The notes under the pieces: model-generated | Databases searched by the model: none | What the model was told of the DNA's origin: nothing | What the model saw: the letters and a program-made list of their open reading frames with translations, nothing else | Assembly: GCF_023156585.1 (NCBI RefSeq) | Contig: NZ_JALNMI010000001.1 | Span: 372,001-436,000, forward strand | DNA: 64,000 nucleotides | Direction of reading: 5' to 3' | Source: Subsaxibacter sp. CAU 1640 | Lineage (GTDB): Bacteria; Bacteroidota; Bacteroidia; Flavobacteriales; Flavobacteriaceae | Translations under genes and position numbers: made by a program | Shown: piece by piece, positions 42,953 through 53,020 of the stretch | Layout: each line of letters opens with the position of its first letter | Position numbering within the stretch: the stretch's first letter is position 1

Positions 42953-43432
42953 TTACAATTTTGAAATATAATTCTTGATACCTTGCTCATTGAGATGTAC
43001 CACATCCCAATCGCGTTTCACATCTGCTCCTTTGTTTTTATAAAATTCGATTGCTGGTTCATTCCAATCCAAAACTTCCCAACTGATTCTTTTGACTCCT
43101 AATTGGTTGCCATACTTCACAACCTCATCCAGCAATGCTGTTCCCAGTCCGTGGCCTCGCATCTTCTGGCTGACCACCAAATCCTCAAGGTGCAATACGT
43201 TGCCTTTCCAAGTGGAAAAACGGTTGTAAACTAATGCGATGCCTTCAATTTTATGATCGGCCTCACCTACAAAGCACGTAAAGGTTGGTTGCTCACCAAA
43301 ACCATTCGCTATCAGCTCATCCTCGGTGACCTCAACGGCATCTGGTTCTTTTTCAAATACGGCCAATTCCTTGATGAGCAAAAGAACTTGCGCCATATCA
43401 TCTTTAGTAGCCAATCGTATTGAAAAATTCAT
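42953..43432 (-). CDS. GNAT family N-acetyltransferase
   Basis: 159 residues. MNFSIRLATKDDMAQVLLLI start and acetyl-CoA motif LEDLVVSQKMRGHGLGTALL, then VKRISWEVLDWNEPAIEFYK. This resembles diamine/thialysine acetyltransferase-like GNATs, but the substrate is not shown. It directly precedes aspartate kinase and is divergent from fbp, an arrangement common in Flavobacteriia. Confidence 0.89.
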   Translation of the reverse strand: MNFSIRLATKDDMAQVLLLIKELAVFEKEPDAVEVTEDELIANGFGEQPTFTCFVGEADHKIEGIALVYNRFSTWKGNVLHLEDLVVSQKMRGHGLGTALLDEVVKYGNQLGVKRISWEVLDWNEPAIEFYKNKGADVKRDWDVVHLNEQGIKNYISKL

Positions 43433-43587
43433 CCTTGAAATTTTAAGTAAAGATAATTTAAACTTAAAGATATAAAAGCATTAAATCTCAACGAAAACGT
43501 TGTAGTCTCACAAAAAATACGATATTTGTAGCGTTAAAAAACCAATCAGCATTCCATCAATGCTTCTATAAACCATCCTTACGTTCA

Positions 43588-44595
43588 ATGGCTAAAAAAC
43601 ATCAAACTCTCGGCGAATTTATCATAGAAAACCAAGCTGCTTTTAAATATACTTCTGGCGAATTATCTAGTTTAATCAATTCCATCAGATTGGCTGCAAA
43701 AGTGGTCAATTATGAAGTGAACAAAGCTGGTTTGGTAGATATCATTGGTGCAGCAGGTGAAACGAATGTGCAGGGTGAAGACCAACAAAAATTGGATGTC
43801 TATGCCAACGAGAAATTCATCCAGACAATGACCAACCGTAACATTGTGTGCGGCATTGCGAGTGAAGAGGAAGATGATTTCATCGCCATTAATAGTCAAG
43901 ATGAAAACCATCAAAATAAATATGTGGTGTTGATTGACCCTTTGGATGGTTCTTCAAATATCGATGTCAACGTCTCGGTTGGGACCATTTTCTCCATCTA
44001 TCGACGCGTGACACCTATTGGAACACCAGTGACGATTGATGATTTCTTACAGCCTGGCAACCAACAAGTAGCTGCTGGTTACGTGGTTTATGGTACCTCG
44101 ACAATGATTGTGTACACCACTGGTGCAGGCGTGAATGGGTTTACATTGAATCCAGCAATTGGAACGTTTTACCTATCACATCCAAATATGCAATTCCCAG
44201 AAGATGGAAAGATTTATTCTGTAAATGAGGGTAATTACATCCACTTCCCTCAAGGTGTCAAAAATTACATCAAATACTGCCAAATGGAAGAAGGAGACCG
44301 ACCGTACACGTCTCGCTATATTGGTTCTTTGGTGTCTGATTTTCATAGAAATATGATTAAAGGTGGTATCTATCTGTATCCTAAAAGCTCTCTAAATTCA
44401 GAAGGGAAGCTGCGACTTTTATATGAGTGCAACCCAATGGCTTTTCTTGCCGAACAAGCCAATGGCAAAGCGAGTGATGGATTCAGACGTATTTTGGATA
44501 TTCAACCAACCGAATTGCATCAACGTGTACCATTCATTTGTGGCAGCAGAAATATGGTGGAGAAGTGCGAAGAATTTATGAGAAACGCGCAATAA
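43588..44595 (+). CDS. fbp: Fructose-1,6-bisphosphatase, class I
   Basis: 335 residues. Metal-binding motif [20 protein letters not shown], the preceding [11 protein letters not shown], and substrate-binding [20 protein letters not shown] are all present. It dephosphorylates fructose 1,6-bisphosphate in gluconeogenesis. Divergent from the GNAT-aspartate kinase pair, and followed by a clear terminator at 44643-44671. Confidence 0.96.
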   Translation: MAKKHQTLGEFIIENQAAFKYTSGELSSLINSIRLAAKVVNYEVNKAGLVDIIGAAGETNVQGEDQQKLDVYANEKFIQTMTNRNIVCGIASEEEDDFIAINSQDENHQNKYVVLIDPLDGSSNIDVNVSVGTIFSIYRRVTPIGTPVTIDDFLQPGNQQVAAGYVVYGTSTMIVYTTGAGVNGFTLNPAIGTFYLSHPNMQFPEDGKIYSVNEGNYIHFPQGVKNYIKYCQMEEGDRPYTSRYIGSLVSDFHRNMIKGGIYLYPKSSLNSEGKLRLLYECNPMAFLAEQANGKASDGFRRILDIQPTELHQRVPFICGSRNMVEKCEEFMRNAQ

Positions 44596-44642
44596 GATTC
44601 AAAGTTTAAAATTCAGAGTTAAAGGTTCTAAACGCCAATAAA

Positions 44643-44671
44643 AAAACCGTCCCAAATTCTGGAACGGTTTT
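44643..44671. terminator. Terminator after fbp
   Basis: Stem AAAACCGT/ACGGTTTT extended by CC/GG, followed by TGCTTTTT. It lies between convergent fbp and the TerB-like gene and may serve both. Confidence 0.75.
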
Positions 44672-44728
44672 GCTTTTTATAGAGACCCAAGTCTAAAATC
44701 TTAAGTCTAACACCTCAAGTCTCTTCAA

Positions 44729-45160
44729 CTATCGATTCATATTTTTAATTTCTTCCATAAAGGTGTCCAAATCCACACCGTCATTTACTAAAGTCAAAGC
44801 TTTGTCCACCACATACATCACATTGTTAGGAGAAAATCCTAAACCAATTCCTATTTTCTTCAACAAAAGAACTTGTTTTTCACCTTTGATGTGGTCTGCA
44901 TACACCATACGTGCCAAATCATATAAACGCTCCAAACGTCTGTCATAAGACGTTGGTGGGTTGATTGGGTGCGATTGGTAATCCTTTAGAATTTGCTTGT
45001 AATCAGCCTCACTGATGTCAAGATTGCGTGCCAAACGGTCCAAGAACGCTTTTTCGTCCTCTGTGATAATTCCATCATCCATTGCTACTCTAACGATGGC
45101 CGCAAAATGGTCCTCGTTACGCTTTTTAAATCCGCTATCAAATAAATCTGAAATTGACAT
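44729..45160 (-). CDS. TerB-like (tellurite-resistance domain) protein
   Basis: 143 residues from ATG 45160, chosen because the in-frame extension to 45205 reads into unlikely leader sequence. The helical domain has the TerB pattern: FAAIVRVAMDDGIITEDEKA with its acidic metal-type turn and ARNLDISEADYKQILKD, then IGIGLGFSPNNV. TerB-fold proteins bind metals or scaffold stress responses. The role here is unknown. Single gene, convergent with fbp and divergent from mfd. Confidence 0.83.
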   Translation of the reverse strand: MSISDLFDSGFKKRNEDHFAAIVRVAMDDGIITEDEKAFLDRLARNLDISEADYKQILKDYQSHPINPPTSYDRRLERLYDLARMVYADHIKGEKQVLLLKKIGIGLGFSPNNVMYVVDKALTLVNDGVDLDTFMEEIKNMNR

Positions 45161-45272
45161 AATCTTCTTGTTTTTAAAAGTGGTGCAAATATAGTCAAAC
45201 TTCATTCATTTTTTAAACGAAAAATAGAGCTTTTTTAAGATTAAATTCACGCTTCCATTAAATTGTAAACTT

Positions 45273-45280
45273 TATATTTG
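45273..45280 (+). promoter_or_regulatory. -7 promoter box of mfd
   Basis: TATATTTG fits TAnnTTTG, 17 bp before the TTG start. Confidence 0.4.
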
Positions 45281-45297
45281 TCTCAAAATAAATTGTC

Positions 45298-48200
45298 TTG
45301 AGTAAATCTTATCTCTCGCAAACATATGCACAGGCTTTGCAACTGCAAAATCTGCAAAATACTATTGCCCAAAATCAAAGTAAAGTACATCTCAAAGGCC
45401 TTGTAGGCTCCTCGCTTTCATTTGTAACTGCCGAGGCTTTCAAACAGTCCGACTTGCCTTTTTTGCTCATTTTTGATGATAAGGAAGAGGCTGCATTTTA
45501 TTTGAATGATCTGGAATTGCTCATCAATGATAAAGATGTGCTGTTCTATCCCGGAAGTTACCGACGTCCTTACCAAATCGAAGAAACGGACAATGCCAAC
45601 GTGTTGTTGCGCGCAGAAGTGTTGAATCGCATTAACTCTCGTAAAAAACCAGCAATCATCGTCACCTATCCTGATGCCTTATTTGAGAAAGTGGTGACCA
45701 GAAAGGAATTGGAGCGCAATACCTTAAAAATTTCATTAAACGACAATCTCTCCATCGATTTTGTAAACGAAGTGTTATTTGAGTACCAATTCAAACGTGT
45801 GGATTTTGTAACGGAACCTGGCGAATTTTCTGTGCGTGGTGGTATTGTGGATGTCTTTTCGTTTTCTCACGATGAGCCGTATCGTATTGAATTTTTTGGC
45901 GATGAAGTCGATAGCATCCGAACCTTTGATGTGGAGACGCAATTATCTACAGAACGAGTAAAGAAAATCAACATTATGCCGAATGTTGAAAACAAGTTCT
46001 TGGAGGAAAGTCGCGAAAGCTTTTTGAAATACATCAACTCAAAAACGGTAGTGTTTACCAAAAATGCCGATTTGTTATTTTCTCGAATTGATGATTTTTT
46101 CGGAAAAGCGGAAGAGGCATTTCAGAAGCTATCAAAAGAAATCAAACACGCCTCCCCTGAAGAATTGTTTTGCAATTCCGATCTATTGAAGCGTCAATTT
46201 CTCGATTTTACATTGGTGGAATTTGGTTCTGGAAGTTATTTTAACGGAAATACAATACAATTCAATACCTCACCGCAACCGTCTTTCAATAAGCAGTTCA
46301 ATCTGTTGATTGAAGATTTGAACACCAATCATGATAAGGGTTACACCAACTATATCGTCTGCGTCAGCGAGCAACAGGCCAAACGATTTCACGATATTTT
46401 TGAGGATGTTGAAGAAGATGTGCATTATCAAACCATTGTCCTAACGCTCTATCAAGGTTTTATCGACCACGACCACCAAATTGTTTGCTACACAGACCAT
46501 CAAATCTTCGAGCGCTACCATAAATTTCATCTCAAAAATGGCTATGCCAAAAAGCAGGCAATTACGCTGAAGGAGCTGACAAATCTCGAAATTGGCGATT
46601 ACGTGACGCACATCGATCACGGGATTGGAAAATTCGGAGGTCTTCAAAAAATTGATGTAGAAGGAAAAAAACAGGAAGCCATCAAATTGGTGTATGGCGA
46701 GCGCGATGTCCTCTACTTGAGCATTCACTCACTGCACAAGATTACCAAGTTCAATGGCAAGGATGGAAAACCGCCTAAAATCTACAAGCTTGGCAGTAGC
46801 GCTTGGAAAAACCTAAAACAGAAAACCAAATCACGAGTTAAGGAAATTGCCTTCAATTTGATACAAGTGTATGCCAAAAGAAAGCTCGAAAAAGGCTATC
46901 AATACAATCCTGACAGCTATATGCAGCACGAGTTGGAGGCATCGTTTATATATGAAGATACGCCTGACCAAATGACCTCAACAGCCGATATCAAAGCTGA
47001 TATGGAAAGTGAACGTCCGATGGATCGTCTGGTATGTGGTGATGTTGGTTTTGGGAAGACGGAAGTCGCCATAAGGGCTGCTTTCAAAGCTGTCGACAAT
47101 GGCAAGCAAGTGGCTGTGTTGGTGCCAACCACCATTTTGGCCTATCAACATTACCGAACCTTTACAGAGCGTTTGAAGGATTTTCCAGTGACAGTAGATT
47201 ACGTCAATCGTTTTAGAACGGCTAAAGAAAAACGCGAAACACTTGAAGGATTGGAGAATGGTCGTGTGGACATCATCATCGGCACGCATCAATTAGTGAA
47301 CAAGAATGTAAAGTTCAAAGATTTGGGATTGTTGATTGTAGATGAGGAGCAAAAATTTGGTGTTGGCGTCAAAGAAAAACTCAAAACACTCAAAGAGAAT
47401 GTCGATGTTCTGACGCTGACGGCCACACCTATTCCTCGTACACTCCAATTTAGTTTGATGGCGGCTCGTGATTTGTCTGTCATCACCACACCACCTCCCA
47501 ATAGATATCCTATCGAAAGTCACGTGGTGCGTTTTAATGAGGAGACCATTCGAGATGCCATTAGTTATGAGATTCAACGTGGCGGACAAGTGTTTTTCAT
47601 CCACAATCGCATTGAGAACATTCGCGAAGTGGCTGGCTTGATCCAGCGTTTGGTGCCTGATGCTAAAATTGGTGTTGGTCACGGACAATTGGATGGCAAA
47701 AAGCTGGAAGAATTGATGCTCTCCTTTATGAATGGCGAATTTGATGTACTCGTTAGCACTACGATCGTTGAAAGTGGTCTGGACGTACCAAATGCGAATA
47801 CCATTTTCATCAACAATGCCAATAATTTCGGCTTAAGCGATTTGCACCAAATGCGTGGTCGTGTAGGTCGAAGCAACAAAAAAGCATTTTGCTACTTCAT
47901 CACGCCTGATTATGCAGAAATGACTACAGATGCTAGAAAACGTATCTCGGCATTGGAGCAATTTACAGAATTGGGAAGTGGTTTCAACATTGCAATGAAA
48001 GATTTGGAAATAAGAGGTGCAGGCGATTTGCTCGGTGGCGAACAAAGTGGATTCATCAATGACATCGGTTTTGATACCTATCAGAAAATATTGAATGAAG
48101 CCATTGAGGAACTGAAGGAAAACGAATTCAAGGATCTCTATCAAGAGGATCAAAAGGATAAAGAATACGTGAAAGACATCACTATTGACACTGATTTTGA

Positions 48201-48633
48201 GCTGTTGTTCCCAGATGATTATGTCAACAACATCACCGAACGCCTGAATCTGTACACAAAACTGAATGACATCAAAACCGAAGAGGAACTTCAAAAGTTT
48301 GAAACAGACCTCATCGACCGTTTTGGTGAAATGCCAAAACAGGTGGTAGATTTATTGAACAGTGTCCGCATCAAGTGGGTTGCCACGAAAATCGGTCTTG
48401 AAAAAGTGGTGATGAAGCAAGGCAAATTGATAGGATATTTCATCAATGACCAGCAGAGTGCGTTTTATCAAAGTCACGGCTTTACAAAAGTGCTTCAATA
48501 TGTACAAACGCATCCGCAAGCTGCTAAAATGAAAGAAAAACAGACACGTGCTGGTTTGCGCTTATTGCTGACATTTGAACATATTAAAACCGTAAAGCAG
48601 GCGTTGTCTGTATTAAAACCAATCATAGATTAA
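45298..48633 (+). CDS. mfd: Transcription-repair coupling factor
   Basis: 1111 residues from TTG at 45298, near the family length. UvrB-homology N-terminal region (QTYAQALQLQNLQNTI to PGEFSVRGGIVDVFSF), the RNA-polymerase-binding CarD-like domain (IGDYVTHIDHGIGKFGG), then the SF2 helicase with Walker A CGDVGFGKTEVAIRAAFKA, DEEQKFGV box, LTATPIPRTLQFSL and QMRGRVGRSNKKAFC, and a TRCF C-terminal domain. Mfd removes stalled RNA polymerase and recruits UvrA. It is a single gene. Confidence 0.97.
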   Translation: MSKSYLSQTYAQALQLQNLQNTIAQNQSKVHLKGLVGSSLSFVTAEAFKQSDLPFLLIFDDKEEAAFYLNDLELLINDKDVLFYPGSYRRPYQIEETDNANVLLRAEVLNRINSRKKPAIIVTYPDALFEKVVTRKELERNTLKISLNDNLSIDFVNEVLFEYQFKRVDFVTEPGEFSVRGGIVDVFSFSHDEPYRIEFFGDEVDSIRTFDVETQLSTERVKKINIMPNVENKFLEESRESFLKYINSKTVVFTKNADLLFSRIDDFFGKAEEAFQKLSKEIKHASPEELFCNSDLLKRQFLDFTLVEFGSGSYFNGNTIQFNTSPQPSFNKQFNLLIEDLNTNHDKGYTNYIVCVSEQQAKRFHDIFEDVEEDVHYQTIVLTLYQGFIDHDHQIVCYTDHQIFERYHKFHLKNGYAKKQAITLKELTNLEIGDYVTHIDHGIGKFGGLQKIDVEGKKQEAIKLVYGERDVLYLSIHSLHKITKFNGKDGKPPKIYKLGSSAWKNLKQKTKSRVKEIAFNLIQVYAKRKLEKGYQYNPDSYMQHELEASFIYEDTPDQMTSTADIKADMESERPMDRLVCGDVGFGKTEVAIRAAFKAVDNGKQVAVLVPTTILAYQHYRTFTERLKDFPVTVDYVNRFRTAKEKRETLEGLENGRVDIIIGTHQLVNKNVKFKDLGLLIVDEEQKFGVGVKEKLKTLKENVDVLTLTATPIPRTLQFSLMAARDLSVITTPPPNRYPIESHVVRFNEETIRDAISYEIQRGGQVFFIHNRIENIREVAGLIQRLVPDAKIGVGHGQLDGKKLEELMLSFMNGEFDVLVSTTIVESGLDVPNANTIFINNANNFGLSDLHQMRGRVGRSNKKAFCYFITPDYAEMTTDARKRISALEQFTELGSGFNIAMKDLEIRGAGDLLGGEQSGFINDIGFDTYQKILNEAIEELKENEFKDLYQEDQKDKEYVKDITIDTDFELLFPDDYVNNITERLNLYTKLNDIKTEEELQKFETDLIDRFGEMPKQVVDLLNSVRIKWVATKIGLEKVVMKQGKLIGYFINDQQSAFYQSHGFTKVLQYVQTHPQAAKMKEKQTRAGLRLLLTFEHIKTVKQALSVLKPIID

Positions 48634-48759
48634 ACATAACACTTGAATGGAAGCGATTCCTTAAAATATTGAAAAAGATTACAAATGACCTCGAGTCAAA
48701 AGCCTGAAAGCATTTGAAAAAAAATTAGGTGTGATAGAAAATTTTGTTTACATTCAATT

Positions 48760-48963
48760 ATGCAAATAGAACGAACAAAGAAAGAAATATTGATCCGGCT
48801 ATCTTCCGATACAGATCTGGTTGGGCTTCAACGTATTTTAGACTATCTAAAATTCCGAGAAATTGCATCTCAAAGTAAGGCTTCCCAAAAACAAATCGAC
48901 GAACTTTCTTCCGATTCCAAATCCTCCTGGTGGAACAAAAACAAGAGTCGTTTTGTAAAGTGA
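48760..48963 (+). CDS. Antitoxin of a PIN-type toxin-antitoxin pair
   Basis: 67 residues: MQIERTKKEILIRLSSDTDL, then VGLQRILDYLKFREIASQSK, ending with a charged C-terminus (SWWNKNKSRFVK). Small helical protein in the classic antitoxin position, with its TGA overlapping the GTG of the PIN gene (GTGA). It does not resemble the vapB at 10812. The RLQRILDYLKF-like part is common in antitoxins paired with PIN toxins of the COG1569 type. Confidence 0.75.
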   Translation: MQIERTKKEILIRLSSDTDLVGLQRILDYLKFREIASQSKASQKQIDELSSDSKSSWWNKNKSRFVK

Positions 48964-49400
48964 AAATTGTAGTTGATACCAATATAATTTTTAGCGGACT
49001 TTTAAGTTCAAAAGGAGTGATAAGCGACCTTTTGCTGAATTCTTCGAATACATTCGATTTTTATTCACCTTCCTTCGTGTTGGAGGAACTGGATAATCAC
49101 AAAGAGAAGATATTAAAGTTAACTGGGTTTTCAGAAAAAGAACTGGTTTACCTTCAGCGAAGCCTCTTAAAAAAGATAGATCTCATCGATTTGGAATCAA
49201 TAAAAGATGTTACTTGGGAAAAGGCCATCGAGCTGACACAAAATATAGATGAATTTGACGCTCCTTTCATTGCACTTGCATTGGAGTTGAAATCGCCACT
49301 ATGGACAGGTGACAAAAAGTTAATAAAAGGACTTCAAAATAAGGGTGTTGATTGGGCATTGACCACAGATATCATCACCAATATCAGAAACGAAGAATGA
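48960..49400 (+). CDS. PIN-domain toxin component (COG1569 type)
   Basis: 146 residues from GTG at 48960, which overlaps the antitoxin stop; the upstream ATG at 48930 is inside the antitoxin gene. It starts MKIVVDTNIIFSGLLSSKG with the PIN acidic residue D6; E in SFVLEELDNHK; and NIDEFDAPFIALALELKSPL with LWTGDKKL near the end, completing the metal-binding set. This is the 'putative toxin-antitoxin system toxin, PIN family' group, predicted ribonucleases. It sits behind mfd, unrelated by sequence to the vapC at 10388. Confidence 0.85.
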   Translation: MKIVVDTNIIFSGLLSSKGVISDLLLNSSNTFDFYSPSFVLEELDNHKEKILKLTGFSEKELVYLQRSLLKKIDLIDLESIKDVTWEKAIELTQNIDEFDAPFIALALELKSPLWTGDKKLIKGLQNKGVDWALTTDIITNIRNEE

Positions 49401-49542
49401 CAAACCTCGTAAATAAAAGATATGAACCATCGCAATAATTTTTCCACCTTTTGGCTTTACGACCTATGTACTAAATAGTGAGGACTCACTTTATACTAAT
49501 CGGTAAAGTTGCCGAAAACTTAAAAACATAAAACCTTTTTTA

Positions 49543-50865
49543 ATGAACAAACTTTCTCTTCTTTTTGTCCTAATACCAACCTTTATATTTTCACAACACT
49601 CAATACAGGGTACGTTCTCACCGGCAGAAAATTTTACGTACGCCTTCTTGTATAAATCAAACCCTACAAACATCAGTTACCTCAACAGAGGCAAGGTTGA
49701 TGAAAACGGTACTTTTAAGATTGAATTGGACTCTACCATCACCGCTGGGATGTACAAAATAGTCTATGGTGTGCCGGAAAGTGAAAACAATTTCGACTTT
49801 ATCTACAACGGCAAAGAAGACATCATCCTGACGTTTAGTTTAAACGATGGTCTCGAATTCAAGGAATCGTCTGAAAACAAACTTTGGGCATCCTACACCA
49901 AAAGTATGGAGTTGGTAAATATGACCATCAGCAATTTCTACCAACAGGAAAGCTCGAATAAAAAGGCTTTTAAGGAAATTTTCAAGACGCTCAAAGATAC
50001 ACAAGCTGCCTTTGAAGATGCGTCCAAAGGAACAATGGCTGCAACTTTCATCCAAGCAAACAGACCTTATATTCCAACGGACTACGAGGATATTTCTACC
50101 TATTCAAACAACCTGAAAAATACCTTTTTCAAAAACGTAGATTTCAGCAACACGCTCCTTCAAAGTTCAGATTTTTTGACAGATAGAGTTTTGGCGTATG
50201 TTTTCGGGATGTCGGCAACCAACAGTAACGACGATTACAAAAAAAATATAGATACAGTAGTTGCTGCTATTAACGACAAAGATCTATTTGTAAAAACGTC
50301 TCTGTTGGAAAACATCTGGGGAAAAATGATTGACGCCAATAATATTGAAGTGGCCAATTACATCAGCGACACCTATCTGTTCAAACTGGCAAGGGACACC
50401 AACAACCAAGAACTTTATAAATCGTTGATGGTCTATAAAAACAGCGCGCTTGGTGCTACTGCTATGGACTTTCCCATCACGTATGAAGCCGATGGCAAAC
50501 CTATCAATACCAGCTTGCATAAATTGAGCGGATTCGAGCACTACATTTTGGTGTTTTGGAGCAGCACGTGTGGTCATTGTTTAAATGAATTGCCACAGTT
50601 GAAATTCTATTTAAATGAAAATCCTAAAAACTTAAAGGTAGTGGCTTTCGGTCTGGAAGATGAAAAAGACAATTGGTCCAAAACCATTTCTCAATTTCCA
50701 GAATTCATACACGTTTTGGGTCTTGAGCATTGGAACAATCCTGTAGCCATAGCCTATGGTGTCAATTCTACGCCCACCTATTTAGTGTTGGATAAAGACA
50801 AAAAAATCATCGCAAAGCCGGAAGACTTAAATGTTCTTAAAGAGGTATTGGATGGGTTGAACTAA
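49543..50865 (+). CDS. TlpA-like thioredoxin-fold lipoprotein/secreted protein
   Basis: 440 residues. Signal peptide (LSLLFVLIPTFIFSQ), a long N-terminal DUF4369-like region, then a thioredoxin-fold domain from about 325 with active site FWSSTCGHCLNELPQLKFYL (CGHC). Later GVNSTPTYLVLDKDKKI holds the cis-Pro. Such proteins reduce or rearrange periplasmic disulfides. The partner is unknown. The gene stands alone and converges on the lipoprotein gene at 50932. Confidence 0.88.
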   Translation: MNKLSLLFVLIPTFIFSQHSIQGTFSPAENFTYAFLYKSNPTNISYLNRGKVDENGTFKIELDSTITAGMYKIVYGVPESENNFDFIYNGKEDIILTFSLNDGLEFKESSENKLWASYTKSMELVNMTISNFYQQESSNKKAFKEIFKTLKDTQAAFEDASKGTMAATFIQANRPYIPTDYEDISTYSNNLKNTFFKNVDFSNTLLQSSDFLTDRVLAYVFGMSATNSNDDYKKNIDTVVAAINDKDLFVKTSLLENIWGKMIDANNIEVANYISDTYLFKLARDTNNQELYKSLMVYKNSALGATAMDFPITYEADGKPINTSLHKLSGFEHYILVFWSSTCGHCLNELPQLKFYLNENPKNLKVVAFGLEDEKDNWSKTISQFPEFIHVLGLEHWNNPVAIAYGVNSTPTYLVLDKDKKIIAKPEDLNVLKEVLDGLN

Positions 50866-50931
50866 AAAAGATAGCGCTCATCCAAAATGAATCGGACGAG
50901 CGTATCTCGAAACTAAATAACCAACCAAAAT

Positions 50932-51879
50932 CTAGCTTCTTTCGTTTATGCGTGGATTGTCTTTCTTGACGGTTTTTTGCTTACGTTTTTTAGGCTCTGT
51001 CGTTCTTTTGGTGATTTCGCCTTTCGCATTGCTTTCTCTCAAATATTGAATGTAACCACGACCTGTAAACTGATAGGTCGTTCCTGATGAAGGGTGGTAA
51101 AGTTCAATTCTTTGGTCATTAATAACGCTCAATTCAAAGAATTCATTGTCGAAAAAGTCATAATCTAATGTTAGTGTTTTCAAATACATATTTCCAGAGA
51201 CATTCCCTACACCATACACACCTGTATAATCCCAGTAGATGTTGTTCGGATTGTTGATGTTCACGTCTTGCGAACTTCTAAAGGTAGAGTCATTGCCTCC
51301 AGCCAAAAACTGTAAATAATTCTCATTGTCAAACTCATTCAATGCGCCTACCTGACTGGTAAAGGTCTTTTCCCAAGCTTCATATTCCTGAAGGAAATAA
51401 TGAATGTTATCATAAAACACAAAGTCATAATCAAACGTAGAACGCTGCGACCCGTGTAAAAAGTAAGAGGTGTCATTAAACGGATTGTATAATTCAATCG
51501 TATTGTTATCAACCTGATACACATCAAAGGTTTCATAGCCATCAATATCGTGGTACACGTCTAGTATCATATCGTAGGCATCATAATCACCTACAGGAAT
51601 TCCGAAGCCATTGCCTTGGCTCCCGAAACCAACCAAATTATTATTGGCATACAGCACACCATTTCTAAATGATACGGTAAAGGCTATCTGTAAAAATGGT
51701 GTTTCACCATATCCTACGGTCTGATTAACGTCTACATACCATAATTCATAAGAATTCAATAATTGATTCAAAGTAATCCCTGGTACTGGATGGTAGTCGT
51801 CAACAATCACTTCTCTGGTACAAGAAGTCAAAAGGGTCGTGGCTAGGGCAAATCCGAAAAGTAGTTTTAATGTCTTCAT
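50932..51879 (-). CDS. Conserved lipoprotein of unknown function
   Basis: 315 residues with a lipoprotein signal (LLFGFALATTLLTSC, Cys at 20) and a mature part rich in beta strands, D, Y and N (LNSYELWYVDVNQTVGYGET, FYDNIHYFLQEYEAWEKTF). The last 35 residues are strongly basic (KKRKQKTVKKDNPRINERS). Relatives occur in other Flavobacteriia, sometimes with unreliable enzyme names in databases. No enzymatic motif is seen. Divergent from gpsA. Confidence 0.82.
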   Translation of the reverse strand: MKTLKLLFGFALATTLLTSCTREVIVDDYHPVPGITLNQLLNSYELWYVDVNQTVGYGETPFLQIAFTVSFRNGVLYANNNLVGFGSQGNGFGIPVGDYDAYDMILDVYHDIDGYETFDVYQVDNNTIELYNPFNDTSYFLHGSQRSTFDYDFVFYDNIHYFLQEYEAWEKTFTSQVGALNEFDNENYLQFLAGGNDSTFRSSQDVNINNPNNIYWDYTGVYGVGNVSGNMYLKTLTLDYDFFDNEFFELSVINDQRIELYHPSSGTTYQFTGRGYIQYLRESNAKGEITKRTTEPKKRKQKTVKKDNPRINERS

Positions 51880-51981
51880 AATCCAATAATTTTAGGGTTA
51901 CTGTTTAACGAAGTTTCAAAACGCGTGCCAAAAATTAAAAACCCGCTTCAAGGCAATCCTGACAAAGACTTAAATTTTATG

Positions 51982-51989
51982 TATTTTTG
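51982..51989 (+). promoter_or_regulatory. -7 promoter box of gpsA
   Basis: TATTTTTG matches TAnnTTTG and ends 24 bp before the ATG at 52014. It overlaps the alternative TTG start at 51987, supporting 52014 as the true start. Confidence 0.5.
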
Positions 51990-52013
51990 AACTTATCATT
52001 TAATGAAACAGGA

Positions 52014-53015
52014 ATGGGAAAACCACAAAAATATGCTGTCTTTGGATCTGGTAGTTGGGCAACAGCCATTGTAAAAATGCTTTGCGAAAATTTAGACGAA
52101 GTAGGATGGTATATGCGAAGTGTCTATATCAAAGAACATTTGCTCAAAGAACAGCATAATCCGAGTTATTTGAGTTCTGTGGAATTCAAATTGGACCAAT
52201 TGAAGTTGAGCAACGATATCAACGAAATTGCCGAATATGCAGATGTGCTCATATTTGTGATTCCTTCGGCGTTTATCCATTCTGAACTTGAAAAAATAAC
52301 GGTCGATGTCAAGGACAAAATCATTGTGTCTGCCGTAAAAGGGATTATGCCAGAATCCGGCAAATTGGTAGGCGAGCATTTTCACGACATCTATAAGGTG
52401 CCGTTTGAAAACATTGCGGTCATTGCAGGACCTTGCCACGCAGAAGAGGTGGCGTTAGAGCGTCTGTCCTACCTCACCATTTCCTGTGCTGATGAATCCA
52501 AAGCAAAGGAAATCGCCAAAAAATTGTCCAGCGATTATATTAAAACCACCACAAGCGATGATATCATCGGTATGGAATATGCCGTAATGCTTAAAAATAT
52601 TTATGCCATTGCTTCTGGTATCGCCCACGGACTCGGTTATGGCGATAATTTCCAAAGTGTGTTGATGAGCAATGCCATTCGCGAAATGAAACGTTTCATT
52701 AAGAAAATGCACAAAATGAAACGCAACATCAACGATTCTGCCTATTTGGGCGATTTATTGGTAACAGGATATTCCGTGTTTTCCAGAAACCGAATGTTTG
52801 GCAATATGATAGGTAAAGGCTACACTGTAAAATCAGCCCAAATGGAGATGAGTATGGTAGCCGAAGGTTATTATGCTACCAAGAGCGCCTATCGCCTCAA
52901 CGAAAAAAACAAGAAAAAGACGAAGCTTCCCATCATCAATGCCGTTTACGACATCCTATACGAAGGGAAAGACCCAAAAAGTACGTTTAAAAAGCTCACG
53001 GAGAAGTTAAATTAA
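52014..53015 (+). CDS. gpsA: NAD(P)-dependent glycerol-3-phosphate dehydrogenase
   Basis: 333 residues from ATG 52014. The NAD-binding motif YAVFGSGSWATAIVKML is at the N-terminus, with AVKGIMPESGKLVGEHFHDI, AGPCHAEEVA and the C-terminal catalytic region MEYAVMLKNIYAIASGIAHG containing the conserved Lys. It makes sn-glycerol 3-phosphate for phospholipids. Bacteroidetes forms of this length, with a long basic C-terminal part, are common. The 3' end is followed by a small palindrome and then the 21-bp repeat array. Confidence 0.93.
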   Translation: MGKPQKYAVFGSGSWATAIVKMLCENLDEVGWYMRSVYIKEHLLKEQHNPSYLSSVEFKLDQLKLSNDINEIAEYADVLIFVIPSAFIHSELEKITVDVKDKIIVSAVKGIMPESGKLVGEHFHDIYKVPFENIAVIAGPCHAEEVALERLSYLTISCADESKAKEIAKKLSSDYIKTTTSDDIIGMEYAVMLKNIYAIASGIAHGLGYGDNFQSVLMSNAIREMKRFIKKMHKMKRNINDSAYLGDLLVTGYSVFSRNRMFGNMIGKGYTVKSAQMEMSMVAEGYYATKSAYRLNEKNKKKTKLPIINAVYDILYEGKDPKSTFKKLTEKLN

Positions 53016-53020
53016 CGCAG

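Noticed and set aside
44605-44730. Short repeated phrases (AAGTCTAA, CAAGTCT) around the fbp terminator
   Set aside because: Low-complexity spacer of a kind common in this group; no regular period.
51987-52013. TTG start for gpsA adding nine residues
   Set aside because: It overlaps the -7 promoter box and extends beyond the NAD-binding N-terminus; ATG 52014 fits the family.
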